Assembly: GCA_950097015.1 (NCBI GenBank)
Contig: CATNEN010000007.1
Span: 6,500,001 to 6,564,000 of the forward strand
DNA: 64,000 bases
From: Macrostomum hystrix
Taxonomy: Eukaryota; Platyhelminthes; Macrostomidae
Reading direction: 5' to 3'
The notes under the pieces are model-generated. The model was not told the DNA's origin and ran no database searches. It saw only the letters and a program-made list of their open reading frames with translations. The translations under genes were made by a program, and so were the position numbers. Below, piece by piece: positions 12,201 through 22,500 of the stretch; the first letter of the stretch is position 1, and each line of letters opens with the position of its first letter.

Positions 12201-14912
12201 GTTGCCATCCAGGATGCCGTCCTCGACCTCGGATCGGTCCAGGCAGTAGAAATCGGCCACCTGGGCCAGGAGGTGGTGATGCCGGTCATCCAGCTGGTTG
12301 CGCTTCGCCTCTCGCTCTTCTTTGAGTTTTTGCTACAAAGCGGGACACGTGGAATCCTTTGTTCGATTGGGTGTTTGAGAAACAAAGGTTTAAAAAATCT
12401 CTAGTCTCTAGAAATATTGAACTAACTTTGCGCAGAAGCATTTCAGCCGGGGAGTAGCTGCGGTGTCCCAGAGAAAGGATCACCAACTATTTGGTTGAGC
12501 TGTCTTTGATTTAGATTCCTGTTAAACAAAACTATTGCCGAGTCTGTGCGGCAGTTTGACTCTGATTAGCCTGTCTTGTGCTTCGAACAATTTATTCGCG
12601 CGAATATGTATAGCGTCTTCCCCTCTCAAGCCACCCAGGCTGCCTGCCCCCGCCCCCGTCCCCTGGTTTCCAGGGGCAACGCCGCTGCCACGAAGTCTGG
12701 CGCTGCACTGGGGGGAGGGTCGCCAGCCAGCGAGTGTCATGGCTCTGGAAAGCAGTTTGACGGGCCTGATGGCTTGCGGAAAGCGAAAGTCCCGCGGAGT
12801 CACAGATTAAGAGCCAAAGCGGTAGGTAGAGAAAGACAGAAATTAAAGAGATTCTCGAACTGGCAGGTGTGAGCGCGGCATGCTGCTTAGGCAAATAATT
12901 AAGACCCAATAAGAAAGCGCCCAGACTGTCTGGCAGACATTGGATGTCGATTGCTGAGTTGCATTTACCGACTGCGCCAGGCGACTATGCAATGGCTTTT
13001 CTTATTTGTCTACCATTCAGAGACAATCAGGGCCGGCCTGCATATTTCTTACTCGTTTCTCTGCTTTTTAGCCAATTAAAAGCAATGATTGCAGTGTTAT
13101 TGGCATGTTTCTACTGTCAAATGGTTGAAGTTTGGCATGCCTGACCTTTCTACTATAACAAATCTAAAGTTTATAGCACAACAAGCACTTTCTCTACTAG
13201 CTATAAACAATGAAGTTTAAAACGCACAATAAATATTTCGGGTTGTAAAGAACGCGAATTTGTCTTTGCTGCAAGAAGCTAGTTTTCACGCTCAGCATAC
13301 TGCAGAATAGTAATAATATTAGTATACTCGTATTACTAGTAGAAAGTACCTGCGCACTGCGCAGGCCTTCTGACCTAACATTTAATTCAATTGGAAGCCA
13401 GAAAAGGTACACACACATATGTACATTGATTGGCTTGCATTCATTTTAGCCTATAGCACAAGGGTAAGAGAGAATGCATTGGGCACTGATGCAATCTAAT
13501 AAAATGCCAAATTTTTAGCAAGCCAGAGCAGCCAAGCAGGTTTGACCTTTAAAAAACTCGGCCAAAAAAATGATGTTTTTCGAATATTTAATCCCTTTGG
13601 AACGAAGCAATTTCAACCAAAAAAGTTGTGTACCGTTTCCAGGAAATTTCCAATATATAGATTGGTGCCACTAGACCCACAGCCAGCGAAGAGGCAATTC
13701 TGCCAATTTCGCTGACTTGATTGACTTCCTGAGCACACACGCACACAGATACTGTACGCAGGCACACGCTCACACAGGTGTGTACATCTGCCCTGACTTT
13801 CTCATCGTCGAACAGTTTACACTTCACTGTGCCTTGGAGGTCGGCCCTCAGGGGCGTAAATTGCACGACAAGCCCCAAGTCTTCTCTCTACGCCTGTTTC
13901 CAATGTGGCCTCACCACGGAATAGAGCTCAAGGACTTCGCGAGAGGCAAACGCGCTAACCACACTCCACAGTGTACTCCAGAAATTAATGAGCAATTTCA
14001 AGCCACTGACATTTGCTTAATTTTTTGAAAAATCCTTTAAAAATTGATAAAACTGTTTAGACATTTAATCAGATTTTTGTAAACTTTCAACTTCTCATTT
14101 TGATTAATACAAGACTATTAATTGCATATAAAAATGATTCTGTATACTACTTTCACTATGGCTAACACTCTTAATAATAATATAATAGAGAATTAGCTAT
14201 TTTACAAGAAAAAGCCCACTGTATATTAATAAATAATAGACTTGAATTCAAGTTATTTTTCTATGTAAAGAGCAGTAAAGTAAAAACTATCCTCCAAATA
14301 CACTTCATATGTTAAGCAACATGCTAAACTTTGGAAATTACACGAGTTGTACTGTCTAATATATATATACATATAATCCATCAATATTTTTTAACTAAGT
14401 CGTCATTTTTTGTTTTACATTTTTTGTTTTCGGTAAGGGAAATTATATTACTCTATCAAAATCTATACTGGATCAACACTATTAAACAATGAAATAAATA
14501 TTTCACCATGCCCACATTTGTCATGATCATGAAATAAACCCAGTAATACCAGTGTATTTTAACATAACCTTGTTAGCTCTGAATAAAAGTTTGAATCATG
14601 GACTCGCGCACCAACTCTCACAGATATACTAAAGTACCTCGTATTCCAAATAAAGGTCAATTTTTGGATATTTTTTGTTTAATCAATAGAATTTATTTTG
14701 GAGACTCGACTTCCATAGGAGAAAAAGTTTACTAATTATATTTCCTCATATTTTATGCTTAAGTATAAGTTAATGTAACTTATATTTTAGCAAGAAAAGA
14801 TTAATCATACCTGTTTTTCCTTTATGTTTTCTCCAGACGTTAAAACTGAAACCCGTGCCTTGGTCTTCTGGGCACTGGTTGTACGCCTCCCTTGTTCTGG
14901 ATCCCCAGGCAT
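112..14912 (-). CDS. DNAH5/DNAH8-like: Axonemal outer-arm dynein heavy chain, DNAH5/DNAH8 class (3' part beyond window)
   Basis: Force-generating motor subunit of ciliary outer dynein arms. Coding exons (minus strand): 14912-14811, 12332-12110, 11290-10946, 10852-10512, 9602-8934, 8844-4417, 4105-3722, 3626-3440, 3332-1469, then either 1174-1052 or 228-112. Every junction has GT/AG sites and matching phase. Together they encode about 2,890 residues: N-terminal tail, linker, AAA1 with GPAGTGKT (near 4516-4539) and CFDEFNR, AAA2 with GPSGAGKT (near 3157-3180) and [11 protein letters not shown]3 with GEQGTAKT (near 2176-2199) and VFIDDINMP. The order and local sequence follow vertebrate DNAH5/DNAH8 closely, including the N-terminal [15 protein letters not shown] block and the YFVDFLR block before AAA4. 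AAA4, stalk, AAA5 and AAA6 are off the left edge. The reading frame is unbroken, so this is the functional copy. Confidence 0.95.
318..771. repeat. 36-bp minisatellite, about 12.5 copies, in the intron between the two exon-10 versions
   Basis: Tandem unit built on GTGTTCTGAGACTGGGTCCT followed by GATTGGACATTGGTGT. Copies differ mainly at one dinucleotide (GTGTGT, GTCTGT or GTATGT) and at T/C in GAG ACY GGG. Because 36 is a multiple of three, several reading frames are open through it, but there is no sign that it is coding. Confidence 0.95.
1052..1174 (-). CDS. Dynein heavy chain exon 10, version a (AAA3-AAA4 connector)
   Basis: 123 nt, acceptor AAATTTAG|A and donor CTCAG|GTGGTT. Completes the split Arg codon of exon 9 and encodes [14 protein letters not shown], an acidic middle ([15 protein letters not shown]) and YFVDFLR, the conserved lead into AAA4. 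A diverged second version with the same boundaries lies downstream at 112-228. Confidence 0.85.
1469..3332 (-). CDS. Dynein heavy chain exon 9 (AAA2 and AAA3)
   Basis: 1,864 nt. Encodes [18 protein letters not shown], the AAA2 Walker A GPSGAGKT and Walker [12 protein letters not shown], the long AAA2 helices, then AAA3 with Walker A GEQGTAKT, Walker [10 protein letters not shown], and the tail [15 protein letters not shown]. It ends [11 protein letters not shown] plus AG, with the last codon (Arg) split so that the next exon must start with A. Both candidate next exons do. Confidence 0.97.
3440..3626 (-). CDS. Dynein heavy chain exon 8 (AAA1-AAA2 junction)
   Basis: 187 nt. Encodes [18 protein letters not shown] and [20 protein letters not shown], ending NDLFPG split across the intron (CCGG|GTGAGT). 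Flanking introns are short, 95 bp and 107 bp. Confidence 0.95.
3722..4105 (-). CDS. Dynein heavy chain exon 7 (AAA1 second half)
   Basis: 128 codons, phase 0 both sides. Holds the AAA1 Walker B ([14 protein letters not shown]), the sensor region [16 protein letters not shown] and the segment [16 protein letters not shown]. It ends EEQLTKQ before [10 protein letters not shown] of exon 8, exactly as in DNAH5-class proteins. Confidence 0.96.
4417..8844 (-). CDS. Dynein heavy chain exon 6: 4.4-kb exon for tail, linker and AAA1 start
   Basis: A single uninterrupted exon of 1,476 codons, very long for an animal dynein gene. It covers the rest of DHC_N1, a low-complexity Glu/Pro/Ala insert near 7,700-7,850 and a Ser/Ala/Arg-rich insert near 7,200-7,420 (both variable in the family), the linker (DHC_N2, with [20 protein letters not shown] and [18 protein letters not shown]), and the first half of AAA1 through [16 protein letters not shown] and [14 protein letters not shown]. 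The acceptor is CTACAG|GGC at 8844 and the donor AAG|GTAAGA at 4417. Confidence 0.97.
8934..9602 (-). CDS. Dynein heavy chain exon 5 (tail, DHC_N1)
   Basis: 223 codons, phase 0 on both sides. It encodes the middle of the DHC_N1 tail, which binds intermediate chains and the neighbouring heavy chain: [22 protein letters not shown], then [20 protein letters not shown]. The acceptor is CCGCAG|ACC and the donor CTGCAG|GTGAGA. Confidence 0.95.
10512..10852 (-). CDS. Dynein heavy chain exon 4 (tail)
   Basis: 341 nt, phase 1 in and phase 0 out (CTGAAG|GTGAGC). Contains the strongly conserved [20 protein letters not shown] block followed by the LGVLNAAKS segment of the outer-arm gamma-type heavy chain tail. 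Splicing to 9602 restores [21 protein letters not shown], which matches DNAH5-class chains. Confidence 0.94.
10946..11290 (-). CDS. Dynein heavy chain exon 3 (tail)
   Basis: 345 nt, phase 1 in and phase 1 out (AACA|GTGAGT). It carries the tail segment with PRIFVSDG and [12 protein letters not shown], equivalent to the VFVTEGND and EVSFNMLDAADG region of DNAH5. The following intron (10,853-10,945) happens to be open in frame, so the reading frame appears continuous into exon 4. The family alignment and the clear GTGAGT and CTGCAG sites indicate a real 93-bp intron. Confidence 0.9.
12110..12332 (-). CDS. Dynein heavy chain exon 2 (N-terminal tail)
   Basis: 223 nt, phase 0 in and phase 1 out (GCCC|GTGAGT). 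It encodes the conserved N-terminal dimerisation/tail block with the acidic [10 protein letters not shown] and [16 protein letters not shown] segments, which align to the start of DNAH5. An almost identical copy of this exon with the same splice sites occurs at 27902-28124 as part of the tandem duplication. Confidence 0.92.
12333..14810. other. Dynein intron 1: no gene recognised
   Basis: Contains a GC-rich patch (12,620-12,800), a CA-rich stretch (13,735-13,790) and long AT-rich sequence. No conserved coding segment is visible on either strand. The part from 12,416 rightward is absent from the duplicated copy, where the transposon row starts instead. Confidence 0.6.
14811..14912 (-). CDS. 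Dynein heavy chain exon 1 (start codon exon)
   Basis: Thirty-four codons beginning at an ATG (14912-14910) and ending AAACAG|GTATGA, phase 0. It encodes a basic, charged N-terminus ending GENIKEKQ, which joins without frame change to [13 protein letters not shown] of exon 2. The same kind of Lys/Glu-rich lead-in precedes the first conserved block in DNAH5-class proteins. The exon is inferred from frame, splice site and composition. It lies in the stretch that is missing from the duplicated copy at 28 kb. Confidence 0.7.
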
Positions 14913-16440
14913 CTTTGTACTCTAGGGCAGGTACATGTTTTAAAATGTATATATTTAGACTCCTGAATTATTAATGACGTTAAATTTGCCAGCTAGAAGT
15001 TGAGTGTTAAGTTATGTGCAATTCGTGAGACAGGGCTCCATGGTAGCAATTAGTAAAACGAAGATGATAGCTTAGAGCTCTATGAATGATTTAAATGCTG
15101 GTTTACTAATTTTTCAAATTATATAACAACTTTCTTATGCTATAATAATAAGAAAGTAGATAAGAAATTGTACTTTAAACACCGTTGTACTGTACGTGCC
15201 AACGACCAGAAGAAGAAGAATTTTCTTCTTAATGAAAAGAATCATCATCTTCTTCTAGTTGTCCTTGGTATGTGCATGTGTGCAATAACATCTCTATACT
15301 ACCACTATTGTTAATGAACTTTGTTGTTCATTATTATTTAATAACGGCCAGATTAGGAATTTGTTCTCAATAGGATGATATAGTTGTGTTGCCATGTAGA
15401 CAACATTCAAGCATTCAAGCATCGCTGAGATCACGGTTGACAAGGAAAGGTTAAATTGTTCCAAGCAGATTGCTGCTTAACACAAGCAAAACATATTGAA
15501 TGTTTTATATTTCCTGCATCGGACATGAGCAGTTCACTTCATCTTATACATCCTGTCTATTTGATGTGCTCATGTACCTCTTACCGTCTAACTTAAAATA
15601 ATTTTTCTACGAGTATAAATTAATTACATCTTTCGATAGCATTAGAAATTCGATGACAATAATAACTTTAATAAAACCTTGCTATATTGTATTGATGTTA
15701 AGTCAGTTTGTGACCTCAAAAGAGCACAATATGCACAATAACAAAACTTTTCTGCATCACATAACTTATATAGCAGTAGAAATAAATTCGCAGTGCACCA
15801 AAATGTTTCAAACCCAGTTTGCATTTCCGTAGAACAATTAGTGCAATCTAGTACAATATGCTGCATTAGTTGCCATTTTGGCTCAACGATATCGCTTGCA
15901 TGCATATACCACCAATCGTAGAACTTTGAACTACGATACGGAGAAAATTCCATTTCCATTGCAATATAGTTGCGGCGGTGATGAACGAAACTGCAATAGC
16001 CTGTGCTGTGATGGCCTGAGCCTTTAAGATCAATTCAATTGATAATAGGAGGTGCAGATAGTGGTCTGTGCGCCAGCCAAATGAATCTAAGATGGCGAAT
16101 GCCATGAAGAACATCATGACTTGCACGCATTGACGAAAGCATGCAGCATGCAGCTTTTTAGCGAAGTTCTTGACGTTTAAGCTCAAAGCCTGCACCGAAT
16201 AAGTTTAAATGGTGTCAGTTCAAATGCTATTGTAAAACAAGGCTTGGGTCATTAAATGTACTTTTCTCTAAACTAAATAGATCTTATCTTCGCGCAGTCT
16301 CTCAGCTTGTGGCCTTCAAACATTGAATATTTAATCGCTTAACACTCGAGACTATAATTGCTAAAAGAGGCTAGCGAAAGTCCAGCGTGTGTTCAAAGCC
16401 TGGCCATGCAAAGTAATCATCTGTGGCGGATAAACTCGAC
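14913..16440. promoter_or_regulatory. Shared upstream region of the head-to-head dynein and DSCAM-like genes
   Basis: About 1.5 kb between the two start codons, which point away from each other, so both promoters must lie here or in unseen 5' UTR introns. Sequence from 15,255 rightward is repeated at 54,034-55,039 almost base for base. A long imperfect hairpin of GAAGAA/TTCTTC arms sits at 15,200-15,262, exactly where the similarity to the second copy begins. No specific promoter element can be named. Confidence 0.5.
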
Positions 16441-16543
16441 ATGACCTCAACAACTGCACTAAGAGAGGCGGCGAGGTGGCCATGGCTGCAGCCGATCGCT
16501 GGCCATCTTCTGCTTTTAGCCATTGCGGCGTGCAGCTATACCT
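16441..16543 (+). CDS. DSCAM-like copy 1 exon 1: signal peptide
   Basis: ATG at 16441. It encodes a 34-residue leader with a basic start, a hydrophobic core GHLLLLAIAA and small residues CSYT, ending T|GTGAGT in phase 1. Preserved in copy 2 at 56824-56926. Confidence 0.75.
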
Positions 16544-19500
16544 GTGAGTGGCTCCCTCTTATGATTTCGACTCAAGTGACTTTGAGAATAGTTAGAAAAA
16601 ATTAACTGCGATTCCGCGACTCAAGTAGACTCATGCAGTTTCATTCTGCCCTCTCTTAGGAGAAGAAGAAATATAAATTGCGGGCCCTGTGTTACCTCAC
16701 TTTTCATGGGCCCGGGCCGACCGCTGCCGCTGCTGCTGCTGCTGTTGCTGTTTGCTGCTATAGTTGCATTTACTCCTTAAGCTGTTTTTCCGTTGCTAAA
16801 CTACTAAGCGCTGCTTTGGCCACAGCCCTCGGTCCTCTCTCCACTCTCTCTCTATCAGCCGGGCCACACAGCACAGCCTGCTCGGGCCCAACATGTCCAG
16901 AATCTGGCTCAGTGCAAGCCAAGGCTATTGCTGTTGCTAGCTATGGCTCGGGGAGCTGGGCAGAGGGAACCGGACCGGAAAAAAAGGGGGCTGGGAGAGG
17001 AGAGGAGAGGAGAGGACGCTGCTGCACAGCCTCCGTTCATGAATGGCGGCTCCAAGCAGCAGCAGCAGCAGCAGCAGTTAGTAACCCAAGGTCATACAGC
17101 AACTCGGGTGAACTGATTTTCAAACCTTCATATCCTAATTTTCTGTTCTGTGATCCAAGAGTTTAACGAAACAAATGATTATTTTATCAAACTCCTAAGC
17201 TATTACCGCCACTGTGATCGAAGACCTTTACTAAAACTGTTCGACCAGTCTGGGAGTACAGAAAAAAACTATTTGACCGCCCCATTCTGCACCTGCAACC
17301 GCAAGGCGAGAGGCCATGGAGTGTAGGTGCAGGTGCTCATACACTGGCATTGACCCGCTGATCCCAGTGCACTTCCCGCCCAGCTGACTAACTCTATCGG
17401 TTATAGGGAACACAATGTGCGGAACTATTGTGAATGTGGCTCGCTTTGGAAGATTGTAAACTGTTGTAAATTGTAAACATGAGAGAATGGGAAAGAGTGG
17501 GTGAGACTGTTTGTGAGCTAATTTGCCTGCTATAGCACGCGGTATTGTAGGTAAACGGGAGAAAGAAGAGATGCCCCACAGCCACTGATCCCCCAAATCT
17601 ACTGATCCCCCAAATCTACAGATCCACCAAATCTACAGATCCCCCAAATCTACAGATCCACCAAATCTATACAGATCCGCCAAATCTACATATCCCCAAA
17701 ATTTACAGATCCCCCCAAATCTACTGATCCCCCAAATCCACTGATCCCCCAAATCTACAGATCCACCAAATCTACAGATCCGCCAAATCTACAGATCCCC
17801 AAAATCTACAGATCCCCCCAAATCTACAGATCCTTCAAACCTACGAATCCCAAAAATCTACCAATCTTCCAAATCTTCTGCTGATCCCAAAATGTACCGA
17901 TCCCAAAATCTACTGATCCCAAAAATGTACCGATTTCAGATAATCTAATGATCCCACGAGTCCCACTAGTCTACCGATTTTCCAAATCTACTGATCCCAA
18001 AATCTACTGATTCCCAAAAATCTTCTATCAATCCCTAGATCTCTCAAAATGCCAGTTCTCCCCAGTCAGCCGTCTGACCAACTCTCTGACCCACTCCCAC
18101 CCCACCACTCGGCACTCGCAGCGTCGGCGATGATCATCGATCCAGCGGCTGGCGGAGTCGCCTTCCTGGCCGAGCCGCCCGCCACTTTCCTTGTGAGCTC
18201 GCCGGCTGCCACCAGCGTGAACTGCAGCCTGCTGGTTCAGGAGCACGGCCTTCGCCTGCGCTGGCGCTACGAAGAGATCGACCTGTCTGGCGGCGTCGGT
18301 GCCTCCGCCAGCATCGCCGCTTCGAATTACGTCGGCACAGACGCGTCGGCGGCGTCTAGCGCTGTTGGGCCGCCGTTCTACGACGCCGGCAACGGCCAGC
18401 TGGTGTTTCTGGCCGGCAGCAACGACGCCGACTTCGTTGCCAACGGCCTGCCGAAGTACAAGCTCTACTGCGAAGCTCGCACCAGCGGCGGGGTCGTTCG
18501 GTCCAGAATGCTTCAACCGAAGAAAGGTTTGCACTTTTATTATAACAAACCCCCCAACCCCTAGCCCGACACAGACCGATTTGGGCTGGCGAAGAGAAAC
18601 AACACCCCAAGCCCGGCACAGACCTGCTTGGGGTGGGGCAGACAAACAACACCCCAAGCCCGGCACAGACCTGTTTGGGGTGGGGCAGACAAACAACACC
18701 CCAAGCCCGGCACAGACCTGTTTGGGGTGGGGCAGACAATCAACCCCCAGCCAGGCACATACGGGTTTGGGGTGGGACAGACAAACAACCTCCAGCCTGG
18801 CACATACGGGTTTGGGGTGGGGCAGACAAACAACCTCCAGCCTGGCACATACGGGTTTGGGGTGGGGCAGACAAACAGCGCCCCAGCCAATCAGACGTTA
18901 GAAGGTCGCATGTACTGATAGGGTGGCGTGAGCCACGTACACAATAATGTCTCCGAAAGATTCTTAGAAATTCCGCGATTCACTAGTGCTCAAGAGAAGA
19001 AAGAGTGCAACTTCTCTGAGAAATTAAGCCTTCTCGCAGTGCAGTACTGGACCCGAGAAGAAGAAGGGAAATGGAAGACTGTGCAACAGACGACAAATTA
19101 AAGAGAGGGAGAATGAAAGGGGGTGACGGCGGGTCATCTCCATCCAAGTGTGTAATTCGGAATACTTTTGTAAATGTAAGATTGGATTGTAAATCTAATT
19201 CCAATCCCTGCCGTATCGGAGTCTGCTCATAGCCCCAGACTGTTCTGTAGAAATTGAAAGCTTGTGTGGAGAATTTTGAGTTGCTACGCACTCATTCGCG
19301 TTTTCACATCCAGAGGAGTGAGCGCGACATATTTTAATTGTTCTGCTGGGCATTTCTGTTAGTTAATTTCGCATTTAGAATTTACATTTGGCGCCTGTGT
19401 CAGCACGTGACGTGACTGTGAAGAAGAATTTGTGCTTATAGTCTGATGTAGTATTGCCAAGCGCTGTGTAGTCTTAGTAAGTCGTATAACGTTTAGTATT

Positions 19501-22500
19501 TGTATTAAACGATCTATAGTTAATATTTCTGCATATAGAATTTCTTCTGCTCCTCTTCCTTCTGCTCCTCCCCTTCTGCTCCTCCCCTTCTGCTCCTCCC
19601 CCTTCTGCTCCTCCCCTTCTGCTCCTCCCCTTCTGCTCCTCCCCCTTCTGCTCCTCCCCTTCTGCTCCTCCCCCTTCTGCTCCTCCCCTTCTGCTCCTCC
19701 CCCTTCTGCTCCTCCCCTTCTTCTCCTCCCCCTTCTGCTCCTCCCCCTTCTGCTCCTCCCCCTTCTGCTCCTCCCCCTTCTTCTCCTCCCCCTTCTTCTC
19801 CTCCCCCTTCTGCTCCTCCCCTTCTGCTCCTCCCCCTTCTGCTCCTCCCCCTTCTGCTCCTCCCCCTTCTTCTCCTCCCCCTTCTGCTCCTCCCCCTTCT
19901 GCTCCTCCCCCTTCTTCTCCTCCCCCTTCTGCTCCTCCCCCTTCTGCTCCTCCCCCTTCTGCTCCTCCCCACCTTCTCCTTCTCCCTCTCTCATCTCCGC
20001 CACGTCTCTCTCACCCTGCCGTAGCCTCACTGCCTCACAGTCACTCGCTGGTAAGTTGCCATTCTTACCTTTGAGATGAACCATTTCCTATTCTCCATGC
20101 ATAAAACGCATTGCCAAAATTGCGGCAACAATAAGTGCATCCAGTTTCATCCCCCCGGGGCTGAAACTTCCCTGCGGCCTCCTCTCTGTTTTCTTCTCCA
20201 CCTCGATCTGAATCACTTCTGCTATTCTTCGCAGTTGCAGGTGCGCGGAGAGTTGGGGCGCAGAGCGACTGGCTCGGTGCCAACTTAATTTTTTAACTGC
20301 GTGTCACCGGGTCAAACTTTTCCTTAAAAGATGTAATCCTGGTCAAAGCTAAGACTTTAGTATGACTTTTTGCGGCTTTGCAATGCAGCTATCTACTGCA
20401 GGCAAACGACAATTTCAAATTTAGCTCAGTTTAATGTGCTTTTGGCCCTGCCTCTTAACACCTCCAATGGGAACTAGCTCAGGCTTAATTTCATACCAAA
20501 CACTTTCAGTCTCTATTTTCTGTCTCCATTATTCCCTTTTTAATCTCTCATCTTCCCTCTATCCTTCTCCCTCCTTCAATCTCTGTCTCTTCCTCTCCCT
20601 CTCGCCTCTCTCTCCTCCCTCTCTCTCTCCTCTCCCTCTCTCCCCTCTCTCCTCTCCCTCTCTCCCCTCTCTCTCTCCTCTCCCTCTCTCCTCTCCCTCT
20701 CTCCCCTCTCTCTCCTCTCCCTCTCTCCCCTCTCTCCTCTCCCCCTCTCCCCCTCTCCCTCTCTAACCTCTCTCCCCCTCCCTCTCTAACCTCTCTTCCC
20801 TTCTCCCTCTCTAACCTCTCTCCCCCTCTCCCTCTCTCCCCCTCTCCCTCTTTCCCCCTCTCCCCCTCTCCCTCTCTCACCCTCTCCCTCTCTAACCTCT
20901 CTCCATTTATCTCTGATTTCTTTTTCTCTAAACTTTCTCTCTAGCCGCCAGTCCTTTCATGTTCCGGCACACTTTGATGTTAGCATGCGAATTCACAGCC
21001 GGCAGTGTACGCACAGCTCTGTGCAGCTGAGATTGTCCAAAATGGTAGGTACTGGCAGTGCCAGCCAAGCAAGCCTTATTTATGCTATACGCAGCGGAGT
21101 GAAGAAACGCAGAAAACGTCATTGCCAATGTTTAGCTACAGTACACACTGCATGTATATGGCTTATGGCTCACAAGGGTTAGCGATATTGAGTTACGAAC
21201 CGATGCATCTCTACTGGCTTTCAAGCCATGGGGTGGGACTGAGGCAGACATGCTCGCATGAGAATCAATGCGGAACTAAGCAATGTGAATCAGATTGGCC
21301 AACACGATTCCCGTGCCCGCAGTGAGCACCTTGCGCACCTGCAAGCCGGTGCTGAACTGTTTCAGCGGCCATCTAAACGGCTCTGTGGTTTGCCAGCTGC
21401 AGACCGACCCCAACCTGCAGCGGCTCAGCGACAACTTCAAAATCGACTACTTCCGGGAGCCTCTGGCTGCTGACGATCGCTGCAGCAACAGCAACCAGGA
21501 GCTGCTGGTGTACAACCCGGCCAGGCCCAAGTACGCCACCTTCAACGCCGAGCGTGGCCAGCTGCACGTGATGTCGCTGAACCAATCAGATACCAGGTAC
21601 TGCTACCGGGCCAGGATCTCCCTGCTGGACTCGGCGAATCGCGAGGTCTACTGGAACATGTCGGAGCCCAGGCCCGTGCGAATCATCGAGTCTGTTGTCA
21701 GCCGGATTGAGGTCAGCCGGACCGAGGTGTCCTACAACTATCGCGACGGACTCAGTGTGCTGCTGCCCTGCTACGCTGGTGGCACAAGCCGCGGCGGCGC
21801 CGGCTACAGCTGGCGCAAGGACGGCGTCCCGCTGCCAGTTGGCGCGCCCGGCACCAACCAGAAGTACAACTACCTGGATGCCAATTCTGGCAACCTGCGG
21901 CTGCGCGTCGATGGACGGAATGACTCGGGCAGCTATGAGTGCCAACACAATGACCATACTGTGCAATATGCCACCCTGCACCTTTACAGTGAGGACGGGA
22001 GACTGAAGATCGGCTTGCTCAGTTTAAATCCTATTCTCCACCTTGCCTCTGCCTCTCACCTTCCTCTGCCTCTCACCTTCCTCTGCCTCTCACCTTCCTC
22101 TGCCTCTCACCTTCCTCTGCCTCTCACCTTCCTCTGCCTCTCACCTTCCTCTGCCTCTCACCTTCCTCTGCCTCTCACCTTCCTCTGCCTCTCACCTTCC
22201 TCTGCCTCTCACCTTCCTCTGCCTCTCTGCTCTGAGATGTACTTATTTTGCACGCCCTAAGCGGCTGTCGTTCCCGCTCTCCCACCCACCCAGAGCCGCT
22301 GGAGGCGCACCTGCCAGTGCTGCAGGTGAGCGTGGATCACAATGCCAGCCTGTTATTGAACTGCACTGTCCGCGGCTGGCCGCTGAGCCGCATCTTCTGG
22401 CTGCGGAACGGTGTCCGCCTGCCGGCCGGCGATTCGCGCTGCCGCATGGAAACAATCATCGACGCCCAGGGGGACGGCGAGAGCGCCGGCCGGCTGACCA

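Noticed and set aside
12427-12441. Five-codon candidate first dynein exon (ATG CTT CTG CGC AAA|GTTAGT)
   Set aside because: It would splice in frame, but the 34-codon exon at 14,811-14,912 has a better donor and an N-terminus that leads naturally into exon 2.
19359-20084. Arg/Gly/Glu-rich open frames antisense to the CT-rich satellites
   Set aside because: They are low-complexity translations of the 15-16-bp repeat, differ in length between the two copies and have no gene context.
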